From an uncultured Eubacteriales bacterium (GTDB lineage: Bacteria > Bacillota > Clostridia > Oscillospirales > RGIG7773), in NCBI GenBank assembly GCA_934541205.1, contig CAKTDK010000004.1, positions 1 to 34,559 of the forward strand: DNA of 34,559 bases, given 5' to 3'. A model generated the notes under the pieces. The model had not been told where the DNA came from and did not search any database. It saw only the letters and a list, made by a program, of their open reading frames with translations. Made by a program: the position numbers and the translations under genes. Shown here piece after piece: positions 7,293 to 15,093 of the stretch. Within the stretch, counting starts at the first letter, position 1; each line of letters begins with the position of its first letter.

Positions 7293-7991
7293 ATGCAAAA
7301 AATAAATAGAAAGATAAGCTTAATTCTATGTATTTCAATTATAATATGGATTTTTTCGGGGTGCGCGATAAAAAAAGAAGCGGGCGCGACAGGGGAAAAT
7401 ACTTCGGAACCTTCATGGGAAAAAACCTTTGAAATTACGCCGGAGATAACCAAGGAGCCGGCGACGGAGGAAAACGGAAAAGATACTGACGGCGATAAAG
7501 ATAAGGAAGAAAACGATAAGCCGGAAGTAACACCGGAGTTCTATGATTTTATGACCTTAGACCCTGATGTTGATATTGAAAACGAGCATGTCAGAGAGGA
7601 TATTTATAAAAGGATATTTAATGGAACTTTTCATGATAATTATATAAAAAATGATAAGATGAATTTCACTAAAAAAGAAAATTATTTTCATGAATTATAT
7701 TATAAAGAAGAATGGAATACATCTACAAGAATAGGATATTATCTAAAACTCGGAACAACAGATTTTTATTCACAGAATACAAAGAAAAAGTTGAATGAAT
7801 TGGGTTTTGAATTCGGAGTTAGCCAAAGTATAGAAACAGAAGGGTATTCATATGTGCGATTTCAATATAAAAGGCCTGATTGTTCGGATGAAGAGAATAT
7901 AATCAGTCTTGAAAAAGCTTTAAAAATACTTTTGGAAGATCATAATGTCGTTTATGTACATGTGTCTTATTTCGTAAATGTACCAAAATAA
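7293..7991 (+). CDS. Lipoprotein paralog 4
   Basis: A 232-residue predicted lipoprotein at ATG 7293, with AAAGGAGG upstream. Lipobox IFSGC, acidic linker, then TPEFYDFMTLDPDVDIEN, then a variable domain with YYLKLGTTDFYSQNTKKKLN and LEKALKILLEDHNVVYVHVS. Its head matches copy 2 of the repeat without gaps but with a scatter of substitutions, so it is an older copy than 1 and 3. The first 43 bases after its start region are identical to the protease gene start. Its stop lies 22 bases before the protease start, with the protease ribosome-binding site between, so co-expression with the protease is likely. Confidence 0.85.
   Translation: MQKINRKISLILCISIIIWIFSGCAIKKEAGATGENTSEPSWEKTFEITPEITKEPATEENGKDTDGDKDKEENDKPEVTPEFYDFMTLDPDVDIENEHVREDIYKRIFNGTFHDNYIKNDKMNFTKKENYFHELYYKEEWNTSTRIGYYLKLGTTDFYSQNTKKKLNELGFEFGVSQSIETEGYSYVRFQYKRPDCSDEENIISLEKALKILLEDHNVVYVHVSYFVNVPK
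7337..7584 (+). repeat. Diverged third copy of the lipoprotein head repeat
   Basis: Aligns without gaps to 6643-6890 (offset 694) with roughly 15-20 substitutions by eye. It encodes the same lipobox, linker and TLDPDVDIEN segment. Confidence 0.8.
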
Positions 7992-8013
7992 AATATTAAA
8001 AGGAATGATAAAT

Positions 8014-10369
8014 ATGAAAAAAATAAATAGAAAGATAAGCTTAATTCTATGTATTTCAATGATCTTAAATTTAATGTTTGTAAATGTAAATGCAGTTACA
8101 GATGAAAAATCAGATTATTCCAAAGTAACTGCTGAGATTTATACTGAAAATACCGAAGAAATTTCTTCCAAACCTACTTATGAGCTTGACAAGGAGGATA
8201 TAAGCGACGCCGGAATTGACAAGGTTCTAAAATACGAAGGCCTTTTGGGACTTTCCAAAAAGCAGTATGTTCAGTATTTGATGAAGCATTATAAAAAGGC
8301 TGATTTTGCCGAGGATCAGGCGCTTATGGAATATACCGGAACAACTTTAGAATTTACAGAAAAATATATAACTAAAAATTCAAAAATAATTGCTATAGAG
8401 GAATGCAGTACAGAAAACGATTATATAGTATATTTTAAAGGCAAAAGTAAGAATCTTGTTATGAATATGATAAGAAAGCTGGCAAAGGACGATAAGGTTA
8501 TACATATTCAGCCGAACTTTCGTTATTATCCCTGCGCTGTTCCCAAAAGCTACAGCTATAATTTTGCAACAACAAGAGCATACGAGATGATAGAAGCTCC
8601 GGGAGCATGGGACTATGCTACAGGAGCGGGGGTAAAGGTAGGCGTTATTGATACGGGTATAAACAATAATGTTATAAGTTGTAATCAATCGTTAAGTTAT
8701 AAATACGGAGATCATTCTGCCGGAGCGTGTGCAAATTCTGAATGTAAGCATAATCAGCACGGAACAATGGTAGCCTCTGTTATAGGAAAAAAGAATACGG
8801 TAAACGACAGCTTTGTGGGGCTTGCATATAACTGCGAGATTATTAATTATGATGTATTAGAAACGGATGAAAGCTGGTTAACAGACGGAATTAGTTCAGC
8901 TATAAATCAAGCACAAAAAGACGGAATAAAGATATTAAACGCGAGTTTCGGACCGAAAGATCCGAACAGTACTAATAGTCTTATAGATCAAAGTCAATTG
9001 AATGCAATAAAAAGTTACAGCGGATTATATGTTAAATCCGCCGGTAATGAAAGCTATAATATTGATAATTACAGTGATAAAAATAATTATAAAAATTTGT
9101 CAAACCTTATTATAGTAGGAGCAGTAGACGAGAGTGATAACCTAACCTATTATTCTAATTACGGAACTCAGACGGTACATATCGCAGCTCCGGGAAACTT
9201 AACGGTTTTAACAAGAGACGGGGAGGCTACGGAAGAATGGGGAACATCATTTTCCGCTCCTTTGGTAGCAGCTACTGCCGCTCTTATGCTTCAGGCAAAT
9301 CCAAATTTAACCGCCGCTCAGCTTAAGACATATATATTAAACTCCGCCGATACCGTTCCTCAGCTTGAGGGAAAAATCCAGGGCGCAAGACGGCTGAACG
9401 TTAAAAAAGCGGTTAAAAGCGTTGTAACAGACGCTTCAAAGCTCAGAATAGCTTGTCTTGACAACGGGGGCGTTCTGAAAGTAAAGGAAGGAGCATATAA
9501 TGCAGGATGGTCAATTACCGATACCGGAGTTTCGGATTTTCAGCTTGAAGGGAAAAAGGTAGGCATTATACAAGGCGGTAAACTGAAAATTAAAGAAGGA
9601 GCTTTAAATTCCTACTGGGATTTGGTTGCGGAAAACGTAAAGTCTTTTAAAATGAAGGGAAATATAATATGCGTGCTTTATAACGATGATAAATTTAAAG
9701 TATTTGAAAAAAACGGTTCTACGTATACACAGCTTATGTCGGAAAGCAATATTTATCATTTTGATATAGAAGGACGCAGAATAGGCCGGATAAAAAAACG
9801 GAACTACAAGGAATACAGCTGTTATAGATTATCCCTATACTCTTTACGATTATATACAACTTTATAAACCTTACGCAAGAAGTATATGGATGAAAGGTTC
9901 TAATATACAGGTTATATCCGATAAGTACGGCAACGAAGTTGTGCCTTTTGCATATTTTCTTTATCATAACGGAAATACAGATTTAGATATGCTTTATATG
10001 GAAAATGTAAAAGCTCACAGCTGTACATTAAACAGAGTGATGCTTGCAACAAATGACAATAAACTTCATATATATACCGAAAACAGCTTAAATTATTTTG
10101 CGGAAACGGAATTTAACTTATCGCCGAAAGCGGTAAAAGCAGAAAAATACAAGTTATATCATATAAGCACCGACGACAATGTGTTATATTATCAAAGCGG
10201 AGCGGTATCTTCAACCTGGACGCCTATCAAATGGTACGTATCCTCGCTTTATGCCGCCGATGGTTATACGGGAGTTATTACTACAGACGGAACCTTTTCT
10301 ATTATTCCCGATAACGGCACATGGCAGGAAATAGCATACAATGTAAAAAAGGCACAAATATTATATTAA
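8014..10369 (+). pseudogene. Secreted subtilisin-like (S8) protease with repeat tail, frameshifted
   Basis: ATG 8014 (AAAGGA upstream) opens a Sec signal peptide without a lipobox (about residues 1-27). An N-terminal prodomain follows, ending in NDYIVYFKG...LAKDDKVIHIQPNF. The S8 catalytic domain is complete: Asp213 in VGVIDTG, His249 in HNQHGTMVAS, oxyanion Asn345 in SAGNES and Ser412 in GTSFSAP. A tail of ~35-residue repeats (GVLKVKEGAYNAGW, GKLKIKEGALNSYW) suggests a beta-propeller or tectonin-like domain. The frame ends at 9867, but removing one A from the A7 run at 9792-9798 joins it through to 10369, giving about 784 residues. As read, the catalytic domain is intact and only the tail is cut. 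It may be a phase-variable gene, a recent mutation or a sequence error. It is the last gene of the lipoprotein operon. Confidence 0.88.
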
Positions 10370-10375
10370 AAAATG

Positions 10376-10409
10376 AAAACGCTTTGAAGCTGAAACTTCA
10401 AAGCGTTTT
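10376..10409. terminator. Bidirectional terminator between protease and ABC permease
   Basis: AAAACGCTTTGAAG and CTTCAAAGCGTTTT form a perfect 14-bp stem around a six-base loop. It has T runs on both strands and serves the convergent protease (+) and permease (-) genes. The core GCTTTGAAG/CTTCAAAGC is the same as in the aroK terminator. Confidence 0.92.
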
Positions 10410-10412
10410 ATA

Positions 10413-11219
10413 TTATTTTAGAGATACTTTTTTATCAAGAATATATTTTGTAACAAAGAATAGAGCAATTGTGCCGACAACTTCAAATATAATTCCGGCA
10501 AGACCTATAGTTACGTTGCTTCCTGTTTGCGCAGTAAAACTTGTAAGCATATTTTCAAAAACAAATGAAAATCCTCCCGGACCAATGCTTACTCCTATTG
10601 GAATAAATAAAGTAAGTACAAGATTTATTAATTGTATAATAAAATACATTACAATATAAATTAATATAGGACCGCCTATTGAAAGCTTGTGAAACGCAGG
10701 AGTATTTCCGAGAGACATTGCAAAAAATACCTGCATTAAGAAAAATATCGTTTGAATAACCATCATTACAGCGGTTAAGATAAGCATTTTTACGACATAA
10801 TCATATTTAAAAATATTATTATATATGGTTTTCATGAAATCAGTATTAAAAACACCAAGTGAAAATAAAACCAATAAAAATACTCCTAAGATTACAATTA
10901 TGCTTGAGAAAATCCAGAAAAGTGCTACTGTAAATTTTGGAAATAGATTTGCAGAAGGCTTTACCGGCAAAGTATAGGTAAGATATCCTTCGTTTAAAAA
11001 CATACTTTTATAAAATCTTACAATTATTACTATAAAAGTAGCTGCAATAACTGCTATAGCGGAAAAAATACATAACATTATACCTATTCCTATAAGCCAG
11101 TTTATATTTGTTTTATATCCTACTATAAAAGTTAAGGAACACAAAACCAATATTATATAAAGCAAAGGAATCACTCTTGACGTTTGTTTAAATTCGTGTT
11201 TAAAAAGTTTTCCTAACAT
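10413..11219 (-). CDS. ABC-2 type exporter permease
   Basis: A 268-residue integral membrane protein with about six hydrophobic segments (for example LLYIILVLCSLTFIVGY, IGIMLCIFSAIAVIAATFIV and FWIFSSIIVILGVFLLVLF). It begins MLGKLFKHEFKQTSR, the amphipathic start typical of small ABC-2 permeases. Its start overlaps the ATPase stop by 7 bases, so the two are translationally linked and form one transporter. With the YtrA-type regulator upstream this resembles Bacillus ytr-like exporters that respond to cell-wall antibiotics or stress. The substrate cannot be read from the sequence. Confidence 0.88.
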   Translation of the reverse strand: MLGKLFKHEFKQTSRVIPLLYIILVLCSLTFIVGYKTNINWLIGIGIMLCIFSAIAVIAATFIVIIVRFYKSMFLNEGYLTYTLPVKPSANLFPKFTVALFWIFSSIIVILGVFLLVLFSLGVFNTDFMKTIYNNIFKYDYVVKMLILTAVMMVIQTIFFLMQVFFAMSLGNTPAFHKLSIGGPILIYIVMYFIIQLINLVLTLFIPIGVSIGPGGFSFVFENMLTSFTAQTGSNVTIGLAGIIFEVVGTIALFFVTKYILDKKVSLK

Positions 11220-11911
11220 TTAAATACCTCCTCAAATAACTCAAGTACCGAATTGTTATATTTTTCTCTTAATACATCTACATCTTCATTTACTATTACG
11301 GAATTATTTCCTATCATTATAACTTTGTCAAATATTTTTTCCACATCATATATCAGATGGGTTGATATAAGAACTATCGCGTCCTCGTTATAATTGTTGA
11401 GAATTATATCAAGCATAGCTTTTCTTGATGCCGGATCAAGTCCTCCCAGCGGCTCGTCAAGCAGATATATCTTTGCTTTTCTTGACATGACAAGAATAAG
11501 CTGAACTTTTTCCTGCATGCCTTTTGACATATTTTTTAGTTTCATAGACGGCTCAAGATTAAACCTTGTAAGCATGTTAAGCGCCTTTTCGTTATCAAAA
11601 TCAGAGTAAAAATCACTGAATAAATCAAAAGCGTCGGATACTTTCATCCATGAGGGAAGATATGTTTTTTCAGGAAGATAAGATATTATGGAACGGGTAT
11701 ATGCATTTGGATTTTCGCCGTCTATTTTTACGCTTCCGTCATAATCGTTTATTATTCCTGCCATAATTTTTATAAGAGTGGATTTTCCGCTTCCGTTAGG
11801 TCCCAAAAGGCCTATTATTTTGCCTGATTCCATGGTTATATTTATATTGTCAAGAACAAGCTTATGACCGTATTTTTTGGTCAAATCTTGTATTTCGATT
11901 AGTTTTGTCAT
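11213..11911 (-). CDS. ABC transporter ATP-binding protein
   Basis: The 232-residue ATPase powers the adjacent permease. Walker A GPNGSGKST is at residues 37-45, a degenerate signature MSKGMQ at 128-133 (in place of LSGGQ), Walker B IYLLDEP near 148-154, D-loop GGLDP, and switch His185 in ISTHLI. The altered signature is common in the YtrB/antibiotic-export subgroup. It starts at ATG 11911 with AGGAGA upstream, 17 bases after the regulator stop, and overlaps the permease start, forming a regulator-ATPase-permease operon. Confidence 0.95.
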   Translation of the reverse strand: MTKLIEIQDLTKKYGHKLVLDNINITMESGKIIGLLGPNGSGKSTLIKIMAGIINDYDGSVKIDGENPNAYTRSIISYLPEKTYLPSWMKVSDAFDLFSDFYSDFDNEKALNMLTRFNLEPSMKLKNMSKGMQEKVQLILVMSRKAKIYLLDEPLGGLDPASRKAMLDIILNNYNEDAIVLISTHLIYDVEKIFDKVIMIGNNSVIVNEDVDVLREKYNNSVLELFEEVFKC

Positions 11912-11928
11912 AAATATTCTCCTTTAAT

Positions 11929-12273
11929 CTATAAACTGTTTTTAATTTCTTCATCGGTATATCCCAGCTCTTTCATTCCTTTTATATAGTTTTCTTTCAG
12001 CTGGTCCGCCATTTCTTTTTTTAGATTTTTTAAAAGTAATTCATCCTTTGTTATAAAACGCCCCGATGTTCGTTCGGTATACAAAAGACCTTCTCTTTCA
12101 AGCTCGGAAAAAGCCCTTTGCATAGTGTTGGGATTAACTTCAAAAGCAACTGCGAGTTCCCTTACTGACGGAAGTTTTTCACCGGGAAACCATTGTCCCT
12201 TTGCTATCTTTTTTTTAATATTATCTATTATTTGAAGATATATTGGGATGTTGGCTGTAAAATCAGGTTTCAA
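11929..12273 (-). CDS. GntR-family (YtrA subgroup) transcriptional regulator
   Basis: The 114-residue repressor-type protein has an N-terminal winged helix (PIYLQIIDNIKKKIAKGQWF, then LPSVRELAVAFEVNPNTMQR and LEREGLLYTERTSGRFI). A short ~40-residue helical tail follows, the size expected of YtrA-type rather than larger FadR- or HutC-type regulators. The start is TTG 12273 (reads TTG AAA CCT GAT) with AGGAGG seven bases upstream; no ATG fits. It is the first gene of the ABC exporter operon. Its likely operator is the 36-bp palindrome at 12288-12323, which covers its own promoter, so autorepression relieved by an inducer is expected. Confidence 0.93.
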   Translation of the reverse strand: MKPDFTANIPIYLQIIDNIKKKIAKGQWFPGEKLPSVRELAVAFEVNPNTMQRAFSELEREGLLYTERTSGRFITKDELLLKNLKKEMADQLKENYIKGMKELGYTDEEIKNSL

Positions 12274-12287
12274 TATTTATCCTCCTT

Positions 12288-12323
12288 TGTATTATTGTAT
12301 TAATCGATTAATACAATAATACA
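12288..12323. promoter_or_regulatory. 36-bp perfect palindrome, operator of the GntR-ABC operon
   Basis: Each 18-base half reads TGTATTATTGTATTAATC from its own strand, with no mismatch and no spacer. It covers the -10 box of the minus-strand promoter and ends just before the ribosome-binding site. Two nested TGTATTA/TAATACA-type half-sites are visible, which would allow more than one dimer to bind. Confidence 0.85.
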
Positions 12324-12344
12324 CTATTGCTATAATTTTGTCAA
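12316..12344 (-). promoter_or_regulatory. Promoter of the GntR-ABC operon
   Basis: Read on the minus strand: TTGACA (12344-12339), 17 bases, TATTAT (12321-12316). The -10 box lies inside the palindrome, so operator binding would block RNA polymerase. Confidence 0.82.
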
Positions 12345-12366
12345 TAGTAATTTGAAAAAATTTTAT

Positions 12367-12394
12367 TTGAAAAAAAGTGTATGTATGTTATAAT
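12367..12394 (+). promoter_or_regulatory. Promoter for the cyclophilin gene
   Basis: TTGAAA at 12367-12372, a 16-base spacer, TATAAT at 12389-12394, about 85 bases before the start codon. Confidence 0.6.
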
Positions 12395-12478
12395 AATTTT
12401 AATATTATAATATGCAGAAATTGGTTGAAATTAATTTATTTTAACTACTGTAATAATGAAAAATAGGAGTTTGATAAA

Positions 12479-12997
12479 ATGAAAAATCCAATAGTAACTA
12501 TAAAAATGCAGTCCGGAAATGAAATTAAAATAGAGCTTTATCCAGAGATTGCTCCAAATACGGTAAATAATTTTATATCTCTTGTTAATAAAGGCTTTTA
12601 TGACGGAATAATTTTTCATAGAGTAATACCCGGATTTATGATTCAGGGAGGAGATCCTGAGGGACAAGGCTTTGGCGGTCCTGGATATTCAATAAAAGGA
12701 GAATTTTCTTATAACGGATTTGAAAATAATTTAAAACATACAAGAGGAGTTATTTCAATGGCGAGAAGTCAGCATCCGGACAGCGCTGGGTCACAGTTTT
12801 TTATAATGGTTGACGACGCTCCTCATCTTGACGGACAGTATGCTGCTTTCGGAAAAGTTATAGAAGGTATGGATGAGTGCGACGATATCGTTTCGACAAA
12901 AACCAATTTTCAGGATAAGCCTTTGATTGACAGGATTATGGAAAAGGTAACGGCTGAAACTTTTGGCGAAGAATATCCTCAGCCTGAAAAAATGTGA
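12479..12997 (+). CDS. Cyclophilin-type peptidyl-prolyl cis-trans isomerase
   Basis: It catalyses proline cis-trans isomerisation in protein folding. The 172-residue single-domain protein has no signal peptide, so it acts in the cytoplasm. Family motifs are complete: IIFHRVIPGFMIQGGDPEGQ with the catalytic Arg, GPGYSIKGEF, then HTRGVISMARSQHPDSAGSQ and QFFIMVDDAPHLDGQYAAFG. It starts at ATG 12479 with AGGAG upstream. The GNAT gene begins 15 bases after its stop and is probably co-transcribed. Confidence 0.95.
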   Translation: MKNPIVTIKMQSGNEIKIELYPEIAPNTVNNFISLVNKGFYDGIIFHRVIPGFMIQGGDPEGQGFGGPGYSIKGEFSYNGFENNLKHTRGVISMARSQHPDSAGSQFFIMVDDAPHLDGQYAAFGKVIEGMDECDDIVSTKTNFQDKPLIDRIMEKVTAETFGEEYPQPEKM

Positions 12998-13012
12998 TTT
13001 TGCGGTGAAAAA

Positions 13013-13498
13013 ATGAAAGATAAAATTTTTACGATAGATTTTGCAAAAAAAGAGGATTATGAAATTATATATTCTTTTATATGTAAGCTTGCTGAATATG
13101 AAAAAATGACTGACGATATAAAAATGACTCCGGAAATGCTTAAAGAAAACATTTTTGAGAAAAAAGAATGTGAAGTTCTTATAGCAAAAGAAAATGATAT
13201 ACCAATAGGATTTGCGTTGTTTTTCCATAATTTTTCTACTTTTATGGGAAAAAGAGGGTTGTATCTTGAAGATTTATTTATACTTCCTGAGTACAGACAC
13301 AAAGGCTACGGAAAAAAGATATTTAAAAAGCTTGCTCAAATTGCAAAAGAAAGAGATTGCGGAAGAATGGAATGGTCCTGCCTTAACTGGAATGAACCTT
13401 CTATAAGATTTTATAATTCTATGGGCGCATTTCCTTTGGACGAATGGACTGTCAGAAGACTTGATGAAAATGGTATTGAAGCTTTGTGCGAAAAATAG
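13013..13498 (+). CDS. GNAT-family N-acetyltransferase
   Basis: The 161-residue acetyl-CoA-dependent transferase shows acetyl-CoA binding motif A, LEDLFILPEYRHKGYGKKIF, with the RxxGxG pyrophosphate loop, and motif B with NEPSIRFYNSMGA. This resembles the diamine/spermine acetyltransferase branch, where W/F-LYEKxGF-type endings are common, but the substrate cannot be fixed from sequence. ATG 13013 follows the cyclophilin stop by 15 bases, with GCGGTG as a weak ribosome-binding site. A very long hairpin follows the gene. Confidence 0.9.
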   Translation: MKDKIFTIDFAKKEDYEIIYSFICKLAEYEKMTDDIKMTPEMLKENIFEKKECEVLIAKENDIPIGFALFFHNFSTFMGKRGLYLEDLFILPEYRHKGYGKKIFKKLAQIAKERDCGRMEWSCLNWNEPSIRFYNSMGAFPLDEWTVRRLDENGIEALCEK

Positions 13499-13502
13499 AA
13501 AA

Positions 13503-13549
13503 TTAATATAGTAGCTTCGAAAAAATATTTTTCGAAGCTACTATATTAA
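13503..13549. terminator. 22-bp perfect hairpin after the GNAT gene
   Basis: The arms read TTAATATAGTAGCTTCGAAAAA and its exact complement, around an ATA loop. The distal T run is inside the stem rather than after it, so this is not a textbook terminator, but its place directly after the GNAT stop suggests 3'-end formation. It could act in both directions. Confidence 0.65.
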
Positions 13550-13663
13550 GCTGCATAAGAAAAATTATTTACGTTTTATGAAGAAATATAAAATAAAGAA
13601 GTAATGTTTTTTATTATAAAAATATGAATTTTATATGATAATAAAGATAAATTGGAGTATTTT

Positions 13664-14176
13664 ATGACTAAAAAGAAAAACATATATATAACTGCAATAA
13701 TTTTAACAAGTATATTTCTTGTTGTTAAATTTGTTCTGATATTTTATTTTATTCCAAATGCAGCTTCACCTTCACCCGGAGAATACAAATTTTATGAGGC
13801 GATTATTTCAATTTTATATATTTTGCTTGGATTTACAGCTTATTTTTTCATAAGCTTGGCTTTAGGTAAAAAAGGGAGAATTATATTTCTTATTGTTACA
13901 GCGTGTTTTATAATATATATAGCGCTGTCAAATATATTCAATTTTCCGGAAAACAAGATTTTAAATCCACTGAGCGCTTTTTCAATTATATATCTTATTC
14001 CTTCAGTGGGTCTTGAGTACTTTATGCAATATTATGCTTGGGCTATGAATTTAGATCCTTATATGGTATTTTTTGCAGAACCTATTATGTGTATAATTGG
14101 AATAGCGGGAGGATGGATATTTTCTTTTGTTAAAAGCAAGTCAAAAAAATTAATTATTAAAATGAAAAAAATGTAG
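13664..14176 (+). CDS. Small integral membrane protein, unknown function
   Basis: The 170-residue protein has four or five hydrophobic segments (IYITAIILTSIFLVVKFVLI, then ISILYILLGFTAYFFISLAL, IIFLIVTACFIIYIALS and CIIGIAGGWIFSF) and a Lys-rich end (SKSKKLIIKMKKM). ATG 13664 has GGAG six bases upstream; the in-frame TTG at 13652 is rejected as it precedes that site. It is a single-gene unit between two hairpins. I recognise no family. Confidence 0.75.
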   Translation: MTKKKNIYITAIILTSIFLVVKFVLIFYFIPNAASPSPGEYKFYEAIISILYILLGFTAYFFISLALGKKGRIIFLIVTACFIIYIALSNIFNFPENKILNPLSAFSIIYLIPSVGLEYFMQYYAWAMNLDPYMVFFAEPIMCIIGIAGGWIFSFVKSKSKKLIIKMKKM

Positions 14177-14193
14177 ATATGTTTAAAAAAAAT

Positions 14194-14261
14194 AAAAAGA
14201 CTGTATGGACATTTATCGAATAAAAAGATTTAACCGATAAATAAATCATACAGTCTTTTTT
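14194..14261 (+). terminator. Two-tier stem-loop terminator
   Basis: Outer stem AAAAAGACTGTATG/CATACAGTCTTTTT encloses an inner stem ATTTATCG/CGATAAAT with an A-rich loop, followed by T. It ends transcription of the membrane protein gene and is symmetrical enough to serve the minus strand. Confidence 0.82.
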
Positions 14262-14348
14262 GCAAAAACAGAAAATCATACACCGAAAAATGATTTATTC
14301 ATTTCGTCTTTGACTAAAAATATCCAAAAAATCGGTGAAACATTTAAA

Positions 14349-14582
14349 TTACTTTAAATTATTATTTAAAGCCTTAAATGCTTCGGACAAAAGAATCATG
14401 CCAAGATATATAATCCCGATAAAAGTCCAAAGTCCGAACAATATCCGTATCAAAGAGGAAAATACTGTCTTTGCTATATTTAACGACATTTGCCAGGTTA
14501 TAAGTACAGTTTTAAAAAAGTACCCGGCAAAGTCGCTGTTAAGCAAAGATTTTAAATCCAATGATTTTTTAATAGCTTTCAA
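14349..14582 (-). CDS. Possible 77-residue membrane protein
   Basis: An open frame from TTG 14582 to 14349 with a strong AGGAGG ten bases upstream. The product has a Lys-rich N-terminus (MKAIKKSLDLKSLL), a moderately hydrophobic middle and a clear membrane span (IRILFGLWTFIGIIYLGMIL). No homolog is recognised. The good ribosome-binding site and the sensible topology support it; the TTG start and small size argue for caution. It is transcribed away from the aconitase operon across the AT-rich spacer. Confidence 0.45.
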   Translation of the reverse strand: MKAIKKSLDLKSLLNSDFAGYFFKTVLITWQMSLNIAKTVFSSLIRILFGLWTFIGIIYLGMILLSEAFKALNNNLK

Positions 14583-14791
14583 AACAATTTTGCCTCCTGA
14601 CTCTTGTCGCTAATAATATTATGAACATAATTTTTAAAAATATAATAAATTTTAAAAAATTTTTTTATATAAATTTTTAATTCTATTTTTTTATTATTTT
14701 GTATTTTTTCCGTCGTCATTTTAATATAATGAAAATATTTTTTTTAAAAATTTTAATTTACATAATATATCTATACAAAAAGTATTACACA

Positions 14792-14812
14792 TTTTCCACA
14801 TAGTTATCCACA
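14792..14812 (+). promoter_or_regulatory. Two tandem DnaA-box-like sites
   Basis: TTTTCCACA (14792-14800) and TTATCCACA (14804-14812) lie in the same orientation 12 bp apart. The second is a perfect match to the consensus TTATNCACA and the first differs at one base. No dnaA, dnaN or gyrase genes are near, so this is not an obvious oriC; it could be a DnaA titration or regulatory site. Confidence 0.5.
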
Positions 14813-15064
14813 TATATTTTTATTATAAATTCAGTAAAATATATATAAACATTAATATACTCTTTGTATTTTTTAAAAAAATTTCTTGTAATTTAGTTTA
14901 CATAATGATAATATATGCAGAATTTTAATAATTTTTAAGATTTTATATTGACATTTGTATATAAATATTTTTTGCTGTTTTCAGAAGTATATAGTATTGA
15001 AAAAAACAGCAGAAAATTTTAGAATTATACTCTGTTTTTATAGATGAAAAACTTTGTAGAATTC

Positions 15065-15093
15065 TTGACAATCTTTGTTCTTTATTATAATAT
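15065..15093 (+). promoter_or_regulatory. Promoter of the aconitase-IDH-Rex operon
   Basis: TTGACA at 15065-15070, a 17-base spacer, TAATAT at 15088-15093 (or TATAAT at 15086-15091 with a 15-base spacer). It lies about 40 bases before the aconitase start. Confidence 0.75.

Noticed and set aside
9890..10369. A separate 159-codon gene after the protease
   Set aside because: It lacks a signal peptide and a ribosome-binding site, and the protein continues the protease tail in frame if one A is removed at 9792-9798; the codons between the tract and 9890 also fit.
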